A DNA stretch of 64,000 nucleotides from Fragum whitleyi (Eukaryota; Mollusca; Bivalvia; Cardiida; Cardiidae): the NCBI GenBank assembly GCA_948146395.1, contig OX411554.1:38045730-38109729 (forward strand). The letters run 5' to 3'. Within the stretch, counting starts at the first letter, position 1; every line of letters begins with the position of its first letter. This document shows, in pieces, positions 1 to 13,400 of this stretch. A model generated the notes under the pieces. The model made no database searches. It was given only the letters and a program-made list of their open reading frames with translations, and was not told where the DNA came from. Both the position numbers and the translations under genes were made by a program.

Positions 1-365
1 AAAACTTAGTATCTAGGGCTTATTGAAATTGCAGCCTTTTGAACACAACTCCTCCTTACTTTTTGTCTTTATTTAAATGAAACTTGGTAAATGTCATCAC
101 CATAATTTGTAGATGTACATGGATCAAGGATTTTATGGCTCATTTATTTCCCTGAATTATGTCCCATTAAAACTTAGTGCCTGGGGCTTATTGAAATTGT
201 AGCCTTGTGAAGGCAACTCCTCCTAACTTTTTGTCTTGATTTAAATGAAACTTGGTCATTTTCAATTTGGTTCTGTCAAAATATGTAGTGTCTACAATTA
301 TTTTTGTGAAACAGCAGCAAAGTGGCGGCGTATTTTGTGACGATGGCACTCTTGTTTTGTCGTTG
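1..365 (+). repeat. Family F repeat, truncated by window edge
   Basis: This is nearly the same as 23190-23565 (both end 'agcagcaaagtggcggcg..ggcactcttgtt'). It has two tandem units with 'tttaaatgaaacttggt..' cores. It is noncoding. Confidence 0.85.
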
Positions 366-1338
366 AAATCATTTCCTTGAAAAAACTTTTAACCTTTGTC
401 ATATTTGCATGATTGAAAATACCTGTCTGTTTTCAAGCCACGTTAGCTCATTAAGTTAGATTTGGGGCTCTCTAAGCCTGGGTTGAAAGTTTGATCCCTT
501 GTTCTGCAAACTTTAATCTAATATTTTACACAGTGGTTGTGGCACACATTTGTCACTGACATATTCATGAGCAAGTGGCCTATGTAGGCCTATGTGAGCT
601 GAGCAACTGGAGTTGCTCATGAAAAGATGTAGATGTACATATACATGTACTTGTATGACAAATAACAGGAAGGCCAGAACTTCCACGAGTGAGGAGTCCA
701 TTGGACTCCCAAGCTATAAAATTAAGGAGTCCAAGCTCAAAGAAAGGAGTCTAAATTTCACAAAGGGGGAGAACTTGGTGGAAAGATCTTATTTTCTACA
801 AGTTTCTCCTTCAAAGGAGATGGTTTTTCTTTGATGCAAATTTTATCTTCAACACTTTTGATTGTGAAATAAGATGTACAGTTTTGACGAGAATTGAAAA
901 ATAGAAAAAAATCGTCCTGAGTATTAATTAGTTAAAATGTTTGTTGAATTATTCTGGTATTAACCAGGGAGTCCATGGGACTCCTCAAGTAGTCCCAACA
1001 GGTAAACAAGGAGTTCAGATTCCCGGGCTGCCCGTTGTGTTAAACCCTGAAGTCAATTATGTCCTCCTGAATATAACTGAAATGGGGTACAGACAAAACC
1101 CCATCAGAACTTGAATGAAGTTGACAGAGTTGAGGATCAAATTTGGGACTCAAATTATATGATTGACATCTCTAATACTCTCTAAGTTTACCATTTTTGT
1201 GTCAGGATGGCAAAATGTTGCAAACTGTTTAAAAAATATTCCCTTTTTTGCATGTGCACATGCCTGCAAAGCAGGGTAAAATTTGCAAGCATAACCGTCA
1301 CCCTGAATGCAAGGCAGGCTTTGCTCTGTAAATTTCAG
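366..1338. other. Intronic sequence with scattered 'ggagtcc' motifs
   Basis: No exon could be supported here. Short inverted 'gagtccattggactcc' and 'gagtccatgggactcc' motifs occur near 690-710 and 968-987. The same motif class appears at 10866-10890, 26450-26488 and in the satellite at 32481. Confidence 0.4.
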
Positions 1339-1432
1339 AAAATCCAGGATGACATTAGATATTCAGAGGAAAATACAGAGAGAGTGAAACAAGAGACAGA
1401 AAGCATGAAAGAGAGAATCAAGAAAGTCGAAA
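1339..1432 (+). CDS. Exon 1 of visible part (coiled-coil)
   Basis: Acceptor tgctctgtaaatttcag|aaaat, donor cgaa|gtgagt. 94 nt, incoming phase 0, outgoing phase 1. Only one of the three frames is open. It encodes a highly charged helical stretch rich in K, E and R with heptad character, ending ..RIKKVE. Earlier exons must lie left of the window. Confidence 0.85.
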
Positions 1433-4400
1433 GTGAGTTTTTATCTTTTTTTGACATGTCAAATATTGTTATTCTCAATTTCAATATCATCAAAACTGTA
1501 TTTATTTATATTTGACCTGTCACACTAAAAAGGACTATTTTGGTTGTGTGTAAGTTGTGTTCCAAGTCGGACTGCGCAGACTGACGAGTATTGCTCTCGA
1601 CTAATTTTCTGAATCTTGAATAATCAATCTACCTTCCTGTGAAAGAGTTTTTGAAATGTGGCTTTTGGTTAGCCTGTACTAGATCCAATCTGTTTTTTAG
1701 AAATTTATTTTATGGAGTTACCAGATAGTCCCTTTTCATGTGACTGGTCACATGAATATAAAAATCAAGGTCACAATTGAACAATGTCTGAAGACCATTT
1801 CCATTCTTCTACTCATAAGCCATGCAACCTAGAACCATGAAACTTGATACAATTTTTGTCATTTATCAAAGAGAGTTCCACATTGTTTAAGGATCATGCA
1901 TGTAAAAGGTCAAGGTCACAATTGAACTTCCTTTGAAGTGTTTATATTCTCTTGTAAACTCAAAGGTCATCTGATTTATGATTTAAAAATTTTATGCACA
2001 TATTGAACATAGTACAAGGATTTGCACTTAAATTCTTGGGCTACATATGTTAAAGTCAAGGTCACTAATTGTAATTGAGCATTCTGCATTCCATTTTGAA
2101 GAATTTGGCATTAACACTTAGTAAAGATTCAGGTCAGCCTGTGCAATAGCACAGACTGATCAGTGTCTTCAATCTGTGCTATGCAGGTATATATTGGCTC
2201 AAATTGTCTCTAGACAATAAGTGAATATTTTCTTTGCATTGTGAAGATGTCAATGCTGTTTAATATCGGGCGTTTACTGTGGTTAAATGCAGTTCAAGTA
2301 CAACTGAAATTATTGGAAATGTCACACATATGCTCATAATTATATGTTGTTTGTGACATTTCCAACAATCTCACATGAGCGTAATGTTAAGATTTGGATC
2401 AGTCTGTGCATCCGCACAGTCTGATCAGAGTCTTAACTAAGTTCTTTATAGGCACGAACAAGCATAGTTCACAATCAAAGAATAATTTTAATGCACTAGA
2501 TGGAGGTCTATGGGCACTTTCACATTAAATTAGAGGTACTCCAAAATGATCATTCTAAGGTCAAATTCTTAGCAGAACAAACTTCCTTGTTCATTATTTC
2601 ACTTCCAATTAATACATACAGTTGTGTGCCACAATCAGTAAAAATTTTATGTTAATCGGTCTGGTAGTTTTTGTAAAAAATAAGAAAATGTCTGTTTTTT
2701 GGGACAAAAAATAGTCTCATTTGAAAAATCACAAAATAAAATAAGTTTATTTTTAGTGAAGTCTTAATAATTGATGGCTATAATATATCATATATTGTAG
2801 CCCAAAGGACAAAGTTTAAAAGGGGGTAAGAATGTAGACATACCTTTTTGAGATTTTTTTTTTTTAACATTTTTTTCCAATTTACCAAATTTGTCCCGAA
2901 ATTGTCCACTCCAGGACAAGGGGTTCAATATAGGGATAGAATAATAGCTTCAACAGAAGATAAACCTTGCAGTAGGAAGTTAAACATGTTATTGGTAAAA
3001 ATATATAAGCCTAGTTTCTGTAAATACCTTTGGTAACATGATGTGATGCTTAAAATAGCCTTACCCTCCATTGTCCCTCAAAAATGTCCTCTCCAGACAT
3101 GTGCTTTTCTCTAGGGCCCATTGATTCTGAATCAAATTATGGTCAGAGGGCAATAAGTAATGAGATTTGGTACCTGTTCTTTGATGGTTCATAGTATGGG
3201 CTATTATGTGTAGCAAGATAAACACGATATTGAGACTGAAAACAACAAATGTCCTCTCCAGGACATCTTACATGAAATCATTAACCTAAAAAAATAATTG
3301 TTAAAAATTACTTTAGCTATAATGTTTGACCCTTTTTCTGTGCCAAAAATATTATAGAATATAAATCAGAGGTTTTTCTTGCTCAACTTTGTCCTAAACC
3401 TAAATATGCCACTGCAGATTAAGTAGAGAAAAGCGCAAAGATCATCAAAAGATGCCAAAATGTATTATTTTCATAAAAAAATATTGTTTACTCTACTGTC
3501 CATTGTAAATGATTTGTGTGACCCTAAAAGACAAGTGGCATTCTTTTTTTAAGTGAAAATATTAGTATACAGATGCAGAGAAGATGCGTCCTGGAGAGGA
3601 CATTTTTGTGGGACATATTTGTTAATCTATATTGAGAGCCTCCAACTTCGTGTGCCTATTGTCAAAGTGTTATTTCATATTTTTAGACTGCCTAACCTTT
3701 GTTTTGCCTCACTTCCTGGCATAAGAAGCTTAGTTTCTGCTACTAACATGCATGCTGCATCTAACCTGCATGCTATCACAGACACTATATTTATTTTGCA
3801 CCGTCGATTTACTGGCTGCATGAAAATAGAGCACTAATAGCTCATTGCCAGCTTTCCCTTTCAGTCCATAGGGTTCTGGCACATGATGATTTAGCTATAG
3901 AAAAATGATTTTAGAAAAAATGTATAGATATAGACATGCTCTAGAGAGATCCAAATCATAATCCTGTATGATGTACATTATGTCTTTAAAACGAATGATA
4001 TGGTTTCGCCTATCAAACGTCAAAGTATTAAAATCATGCCCAAATCATTAAGTCTGAGACATGTGTTCCCGGGCATACATGTCACTAATAATATGCAATT
4101 TAGGGACTTATCAATCAGCTATAATATTCTAAAGAAGAAATACTATCGAAAATTCTTCCAAAAACTAGTCACTTATCAGTTGCACCGTCGAATATTTAAT
4201 TGCTGCAATTTCATGACATGTTTCATCATGTGACTGAATTTGAAATTAAGTCATCCACATATTTTTTGACCTATAATTCTAATTCTGATTTTGTGGAAGC
4301 ATCACTGTCTTGGCCAATAATATGTATGTATCGGTAAGCCTATACTAAGAAAAGAAGCTTTATTTGAAGCATGCATTCAAGTCTTTACAAAGACTAGAAT

Positions 4401-7400
4401 GTTATTTGAAAAATACCAAACTTCCTTTTCCCTGGATGTTTTCCTAATAACTGCTTAGTTTTTTACCCCTGCTTATTTTGTTCTTAGGTAAGGTTTGTGT
4501 TGCTTTTCATATTTTGTCTTCTGTGAAATGATTTTTAAGATCTACTTATCCCTAACAAATTTAAGATGATGTTGCATCATCTAGTTTAACACCTATTGCT
4601 AGTAGGGTAGACCCAGAGATTTGCCAGCTTGTTCAGCTCTCTTACGTTAGCAACAGAGGCGTGTCAAAAGACTTTGTTGCACATATTCTGGAAAAGGACA
4701 ATGAACTCTACAAACATATATGAGTGAAAAATATATGCAGAATACCATAGTAAATGTTCTTCTATCCAGAGAAAGATGTATCATGAGAACCATCTGATAT
4801 CTGAAATTAAGGCAGTGCTAAAAATTAATGTGTTAAGACCAGTGAGCAGCAACAGAAATTTGCAGTCCGACTTTGAATGAAACATATTCTTACAGACAAG
4901 GTGTATATCTACCACATCATGAGGAAACCTTAATTGAAACAATTTTTGCTTGCATATGACATACCTTGATTAATTGTAAATTGTGCTTCCTTTCCTGTTA
5001 TTTATTCTTCCATTTTTTGATGTCCCATATGCATTTTCTACCAAAGATGCATTTATGAAATAATATCTTTTTCACGCTGGTGTGACCATAAATAAAAGCT
5101 GATGGGGAGGCGTTATATGCAAAAGGTTAAAGGAGCTATCTGTGTACACTTTATCTTTTATGCCATTGTGTTACAATGTAAAATAATTTCTTTCCACTGA
5201 GATTATTCAATTTTAATTACTCGTCCCACAGGACTGTCCACTCCAGGACAAAAGGATATATGCTTATATTGGATTAATTCAAATGTGGATATTTACAGTA
5301 TTCAATCCTAGCTATAACCAGTTTCCATACATGGAATGGATCATTTATTGGTCAAAAATAGAAAGCATATAGAAATCTTTAGTCAATATCAAATATGTAA
5401 GGATATATGTTACTTCATGCCTACACATAAATATGAATTGATTGTTATGCCTTTTTTGTGTGAGCAAACTGCTTAATAGTTTCGAAATTTGGTCAAGATT
5501 TTAGATCATGCTGTTAATGTGTGACCTGTTCATATTCACTTTACTTTTCCCAATGTTGCTGTTCCTATGTCCCAAAACTGTCCACTCCAGGACACTTGCT
5601 GTTTAAACAAATAAATGTCAACATCCTGAAAACTCTTTCATAACAATACATATTTAATGAGAACCCTTATAATAGCAATGGATGAAACAACATTTTTTAT
5701 TTTTTACCCAGAAAAGTTTTGTAAATATCATCGAGACTTAAAAAACAAAGCTTATGTACTAATGCCTTATTTTAACATGATAATCTAAAATATTTATCTG
5801 AATTGGGTAAATTTTTCCACAGGTATAATCACATCTTTAATGTAAGAGGCATATCCACTTTTTCCCACTAAGGACAAAGTAAAACTTAGAGTCTGATATG
5901 CATGTCCCAAAATATATGTCCTCTCCAGTACAAAATTACATACGCAGTGTAGCTCTGTTTTTTTCCTGAAAAATATTTTGATCTTGCCAGACTTGTTCCA
6001 TTACATTGAATACTGTGTACTTGGATTGAATAAAACCCATCACACTTCTGTAAAAAATGATATGGGGAAAGTTTTTATACCTGCTGAATTGATTTTCTAC
6101 CACTAAATTAAATAACAAACAAACTATGTAAATTTTATGAATCATTTGACTATTTCATAAGATTTATTGTTTCCAGATGTTTCAAATTATATGAAAAAAA
6201 AGTTTTAAAATGTCAAACTCATGAGCTTTTTGTTTTCTTAGGTGTCCTTCATTGATGTCCTATCCAGGACATTGTACTGGAGAGGACACCAATTTGGGAC
6301 ATTCTCCAGTTCGATAACCATTAATGTTTAATCAAAAATGATTTGCAGGTTTGAAGACCTGATTAACCACATTCAGTAACTGAAAAATCGTTGGTCAGAG
6401 TGCCAAGTTATGGAAGTTACAAGTAATAAAAGGAGATAAAATAAAAAAACAAGCACTGGCATATACTTCCAAGCTTCATTGTAAGAAGTACTGTAGGCAC
6501 TGCCAGCTCAAACCTCTTTCCAAATACATAAGGGACCCATATCTTCATTTTGAACCGAATTACTGATGCAAAATCTTACATATGTCCTGTTTAGTCCATT
6601 CTTGAATATGGACTCAAAATATTTTGAAAAAACACAATTTTTTATTTCACATCACACCCGAAAATTAAAAACAGACATAATCTGGAGGTCAAATATTTTT
6701 TTGCAAAGTTCAGTATATAGACTTTTAAGAAAAACATATAAAAAACATATAGAAGGGTACTTTTTTTCACCCCCCTGTGAGACTACTTTCTCTAATTTAA
6801 AGTGAAAGTGCCCCTATGTTGCTTAGTATTGATCCATCACACATAAATAAAATAGTTGAAAATCTAACACACCCCCTACGAAATTGCCTTATATGTCACA
6901 TATATGTCTAGATCTATATCCCATATAAGCGGCATATAAGTAACATAGTTGTTTGCCATATATGTGGCTTATATGTCACAGATTAGGATTTTAAATGCAA
7001 ATGAGATCTATGTCCCATATAAGTGGCATATATGGATAAAATGCCATATAAGTCACATATATGTGGTTTATATGCCACTTATATGGATTGAGAAAAATAA
7101 CTTATATGTGCCATATATGTCACTTATATGTCCCATATATGCCACTTATATGGGACTTATATGCCATTTGTATGGGGCATATAAGTCCCATATATGTCAA
7201 AAGTAGGTCAGTACCAGAATGCATTTGTGTACATTTTATTCTAAAGAAATCATTTTCTTTGTCTCAAAAACTGTGTACAATATTTTCAACTTCTAAACTA
7301 ACTTTTGAATAATACTTGATTTGCAAATGAAAGGAGAGGTTATGTAAAAGTATTATAATATAACTTGGCAATGAAAGGAACTAGCCTGTAAGCCTAGCAT

Positions 7401-10400
7401 TTTTCTACTTTGATGCAAAAATAGGACTTTCTTTTCACTATGTTCAAATAAACAATTATTATTTCATAAATTTGCTTTCATTGATTAGTATACTGCAATT
7501 TGCTTCTTTGGATAATCCTGAGCATGTGTTACAGAATCACAATTAAAACAAAGTTTTCTTAACATCCCAAAATTTCTTGTCCATTGCCTCTATATTTCTG
7601 AAATATTGATTTAAGTGTGATTTGTGCACCTAATATTTCATGTGAAAATATCAATTACATATGAAAGAATTAGAAAAGAGAAATACCAATTAGTTTTTAC
7701 CTTAATTTCATTGTTTAGACATCAATATAATCCAAACACAGTAAACACATTAGTTTTTTTTAAAACTACCACTAAACTGAATAAATAGATAACACTTTGT
7801 TTCATTGGCTTAAACTGAGATTACAAGAAGAGGTTTCATTGGTCTGATGAGTCAGGTGACTATGTGGCTTAGCAGCTATCCATATAAATGACATAGATGT
7901 TCTCCATTCATTTGACTCCCCAAGAAGGCTTATATGTCCGTTATATGTCAGTTATATGGGACTTATAAAGAGATTGCTACCTTAACTAATTCCAGACTTA
8001 TAACTGGCATATACATAGATCTCACATAGTTGCATTTCAGCTCAACATATAAGTGGCTTATATGCCAGTTATATGCCCCATATAACTGACATATAACTGA
8101 CATATAAGTGGCATATAAGTCTGTCTAAGTCAGTTTGGTAAGGGACATGCTCATATTTGTTGCAAGCACTTTTTGCACTAATAGTACATCTACTGGGATA
8201 AAGAGCTGCAGGATTATATTATTCGTCTTTGCTGCAAGTATAGTCATATTTATTTAAGAAAAAATATCTATGTAACACTTATCACAGGTAAAAAGACTGA
8301 CAACTTTCAACTAAGGGGCCAAGACTTCAAAATTTGAACATTTAGAGAGGGGTTTTATCACCTTGTCTAAAAATCGAGGAGCCTGGCCCTAAATTTAGGG
8401 ACCTGTCATAAGTCTTTTTGCCTAATTATCAAGTATATAAACAAAATATAGAATCTAAAATTAGATGCAAGCTTTATTTTACTACTATTGCCCAATTGCA
8501 AGTGTCAATTTCTGTTAGAAATCCTCCAGACTCCTTCTGGATCCACCATTGTGCAAGCTATAAAAACAATATTTTGGATGATTACATAAAAGTCTTTTTC
8601 AATTTCAGATGAAAATCACTGGAACAGCATGGATTGGAAGACCTTCATTATTAAATTGTAAGGACAACAAGTTACATTATAGGGTTAATTCATGTTTTTG
8701 AGGGTGTTAACATTTGCAGAGACCTAAATAATGGTTTCAGCATTTTGAGGGTCTCTGCAAATATTAACGCCCGATGTTTATATTGGAGAGAAACTAGTTT
8801 GTTACAAGAAGACATTACTTATTGATTACAATTCCTTCTTTTAAAGTTGTTCAAAGTTTAGATTGGCCAAAAAAAATGGGTGCGGCAGGACAGGGCTTAT
8901 TTTGAGCCTGAAATCTTTGAACAACATCTCCTGAACCATTGGGCTGATTTCAATGAAACTTGGCCAGAATGTTCCTTGGGTGGCCCTCTTCTAAAGTTGT
9001 TCAAGAAATTTGGATTGACCCCAAAATATGGGCGTGCCAGGGTGGGGCTTATGTTGAGCCTGAAATCTTTGAACAACATCTCCTTCTTGAACCTTTGGGC
9101 TGATTTCAATGAAACTTGGCCAGAATGTTCCTTGGGTAACCCGCTTCTAAAGCTGTTCAGGAAATTTGGATTGACCCTAAAATATGGACGTGGCAGGGTG
9201 GGGCTTATATTGAGCCTGAAATCTTTGAACAACATCTCCTTCTTGAACCATTTGAGCCACTTTCAATGAAACCTTACAAGAATGTTCCTTGGGTGACCCT
9301 CTTTTAAAGTTGTTCAAAGTTTAGATTGGCCCCAAAATATGGGTGTGGCAGGGCGGGGCTTATTTTGAGCCCAAAATCTTTGAACAACATCTCTTGAACC
9401 ACTGGGCTGATTTCAATGAAACCTTACCAGAATGTTCCTTGGGTGACCCTCTACTAAAAGTACTGCCAAATTAGAATGTATCGTTTACCCTAGTTTGCTG
9501 TACAAACTGTTTTATAAACATCTGTCCAAGCTAATGCTGCAACCAAGCAGGGAAACAGTGGGGTTGGACTAGGTTCAGAGTATGAATAGAATCAATGAAA
9601 TTGATAAAATATAATCATGAAGTGCATGTGAAATCAATGGTTTGAAACTCGTGTGTTTTTACAACAATGATAATTATATAAAATTAAATAATTAATGATA
9701 ATACCCAAAAGTAATTAAACTTATTTTTTCACACAGTTTTTCGTAGTTGTTCCTACTCCTACTTCCTTCCTCCTTTCTATGGAAACTGTTAGATAGTACC
9801 TTTGTTAAATGAACTTTGTCTTTCTTCAACTTAGTTAATCATATTAGTGACACGGCTTACCTAGGGTAAAATGGAGTACGACTTACTACATTAATTGCCG
9901 TAAATGTGACCATAGCTTTAAGTTGTTCGCAACAACATCTCCTCCTGAAACATTGGGCTGATTTCATTGAAACTTGGCCAGAATGTTCCTTGGGTGACCC
10001 TTTTGAAAAATTGTTTGCAAAATTTTGACTGGCCTATAAATATTGGACTGGCAGGGCTTATTTTGAGTCATCTCAGTAATGATTGGGAGGGCAGGGTCGA
10101 TCATCAATTTAAATTCTTGGGATATCATCTCCTCTTCAACAATTAGGCAAATGTGAATGAAACTTTGCCAGAAAGTTACTTGGATGAGATCCACTAGATC
10201 ATTAAAATTCAGGTGAATTCTGGTCCTCTTGTTTTAAAGTGATATCTAAATAGTTTTCTTCCATGTAATTTTACTTTTACATATTAGTTATATAAGTTCA
10301 CTTCTGATAGCTCAGTTTCAATTTGGGAAAAGTCAGAATTCCATCTGAATGCTGGTGATTTTCATTACCTTCTATTTTCAATATCTCTCTTTCAAATCTT

Positions 10401-13400
10401 GAGATATTTAAGCAAGTGGAGGAATACAGGCCCTCTTGGGCCTCTTGTTTACAATTTTCTGTCTTGTGACCAGCCAACAGTATAAACGGTTTCATCCATG
10501 GGTAGGAAATTACTGAACTGTTGCCTGCTTGCAAAAGTGATATCATTTTGTTACATGTGTAAAAAAGGTGATGAGTGATACACTCTAAGAAAGTTGATAC
10601 AAAAATCAATGTTTCTCCCTGCCTTGGGAATCATGCAACAGTTCAGAACATTATCCCCTCCTCCAAGGGACAATAGTTTCGCTGTTAAAAGAAATTCTGT
10701 GAAATAATTGTATAATGTTATCTATAATAACTTTAACAACTGTATACAAGTAGATCTCAATCTTTGACAAATGGATAAGGGTTGAAAATTAGGAAATTTC
10801 TCTGACTGCCTGTTTGAAAAAATATGCTGTATGATCAAGGATGAAGGAATCTTGCCTACAAAATAAGGAGTCCCAGACTCCCAGACTCCACTTGAAAGAT
10901 GTACCCTACCATTTAGTAGAGTTGCTAAGGTAAAAACTTGTGACAAGTCGTTCGAAAGTATAATTTTTTGTTCATTGATAGAGGGTTCAAATACCAATAA
11001 TTTGCACTTGGGGTGCCCCGATAGTTTCAACAATCATCTGAAAACAGTCCAAGGCATTGAAAAAAATACAAATTACTTCCTTAGAATTGGACATCTGATA
11101 ATCATATTCACCTGATGTCCATGTGGTAAAGGAGAGTAGGTGAGTGATTTGGGACCATCATGGTCCTCTTGTTTAATCTCTGCGCTAAAATAAAATCATT
11201 GAACTTAATACTATTTTGAAGTACTGGGGAAGAGATTTTTTTATGTGAACAATAGGTTAAGGTTCAAATTTGTTGCTATGGAAAACAAAGATAACTCACT
11301 GTCACAATGTGATGTGCATGACTTTCTTAAGGCAGTGGACCTGTAATAGTTCCACAACATTTTGAACCTCATGATCTTTTACAATGTGAACCAAGGTTTC
11401 CTAATGATTTTCATTAGGAAACCTTGGTTAACACTGTTTAAGTGCATTACTTCTGAAACGTTGCAGAATTATTACGGGTCTACTACCTTTATGGAAAATA
11501 TTTGTTTCCAAATTCAGAGCAGAAAACCGATTACTTGCCATGAAACTGAAGAATGAAATAGACGAAATAAAGAATAAGAAGAAAAGTTTTGAATTAAGTA
11601 AGAAACAACAGAGACCTAAAGACAACATGCAAAACCAGGAATTATCAAATGATAATAACATTAAAAAGGTAAATAGTCTTGGATATCAAAAACTTGCTTT
11701 CATCAACCCAGTGTGCATTTTGATTTGTAAGGGATAGAGTCTTCATATTTCACACAAGTATACCTTATGAAAAGACCTTTCTATTAGTACCATTTTCAAA
11801 GGTCAACAGTCAATATCAAGATCACACATTTTGAAGATTTCTGAAAAATGGCACTGGTAGTCCTGAGCATTGTCATTTAACAAAACATCTTGTTTTTTAT
11901 TTTTTTGTGTAACTCAATGAATACTTTGTTGTTGAACAGGACTAGCCTTATAGTTAGTACACAAATAGATACTGTAAGTAAATATTAATCTTTGCTCTGC
12001 TGAATAAATATATCAATTGGCAAAATTGCATTATATTCTTGTTTTTATCACAAATAGATGACTGAACTTCACATACCAGAGAGCAACAAAACAAATTGTG
12101 AAAGCAATAAGCAACAGATGGAAGTGTGCTCTCCAATGATCAGGTAATATCTGCAAAAAATATTTTTGCTTTATTGACCAAAACTATCTTTGTAAAAGGG
12201 GCATCATGATAAAATATGACTTCCTCATAAAGGAGTCTCTTGTTTGAAATTGATTCTTTTCAAGCTCAAGCTAGACTAATGAAAATGTCCTTAAGATTGG
12301 CAATTTGTTTGAATCAAAATTTTAATTCAGCAGGATAAAGGTTTAGAATGCGCATCAGGGTTCAATACTTAAAGGGATATTGGACTTCTGATTCCTTTGT
12401 ACAGGGGTGTGGAAATACAGATTCTCTCTTCTTGTCCATGGACAAGTACAGTGTGATTTTCTACTTGTCCAGGAATAAAATGTACTTGTCCGAAAAAATT
12501 AAGAATAGAAAGATTTTGAAAAAACATTCTTTTTAAAGTAGAAAATGCTGAAATCAGCATTTTCTTCATTAGATATTTTTTTTTAACTTTGGTACAGACA
12601 ATAAGCTTTTTAATCTCTTAGACCTATAAAGCACCATACCAAGATTTGCCCTGGTATTTACTTGTCCATGGACAAGTGGACATGTAAAATGTACTTGTCC
12701 GCATGTAGAAAAGCCCATATTGGACAAGTCCGGCATGGGAATTCCACAACCCTGCTTTGTAGGACTCCCTCAATTTGGGTGTCCCATGGACTAACTGATA
12801 CAACAAGAGTATAATTTTTTCAGGTCTCTTTCAATACTTGTCAAAATTTTAGATCTTTCCAATACAGAATGATTTGCTGATGACATTGAAAATCTGAAAC
12901 AAAGCTAAAGGAAAAAGATCTTATTTGGGAGGAACTATTAAAAAAAGAAATTCCCTCTTACAATTCTTTAGAATGCAATTGCCTAGTAGCTAGGGCAATT
13001 GTGGTTTTTAGCTCCACTGGCTGTAAGCCACTGGGGCTATTGTCATGGCATTGTGTCCGTCGACTGCGTCCGTCCGTCCGGCCGTCCGTGCGTGCGTGCG
13101 TGCGTGCGTGCGTGCGTCCGGTCGTAAACTTTTCTTTAAAAATCTTCTCCTCAGAAACTACTGGATGGATTTCAACCAAACTTCACAGGAATGATCCTTG
13201 GGTGACCCTCTTTCAAAGTTGTTCAAGAAATTTTGATCCAATGAAAAACATGGATTTAAGGGGCGTGGCTAATTTCCAAATATGGTAAAAAGTGAGTTTT
13301 CTCAGATTCTAATCAATTGATACCAATGAAATTTTACATGAATGATCCTTGGGTGACCCTTTATCAGTCTACAAAAAATCATTATGATCGGATGGAAAAT

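Noticed and set aside
1207..1338. Upstream ATG of the frame containing exon 1
   Set aside because: A strong acceptor (tctgtaaatttcag) sits at 1338, the preceding residues (Cys-rich, repeat-like) do not match the coiled-coil character, and nothing indicates a promoter.
6949..7312. Tyr/His/Ile-rich open frames
   Set aside because: Translation of the CATATAAGTGG repeat in two frames.
8880..9269. 129-codon open frame (and a 112-codon frame opposite)
   Set aside because: Both are family B units read through; the same DNA lacks open frames in other copies.
13001..13288. Open frame with PSVRPSVRACVRACVRP
   Set aside because: Translation of the (gtcc/gtgc)n microsatellite, seen again at 35940 and 54780.
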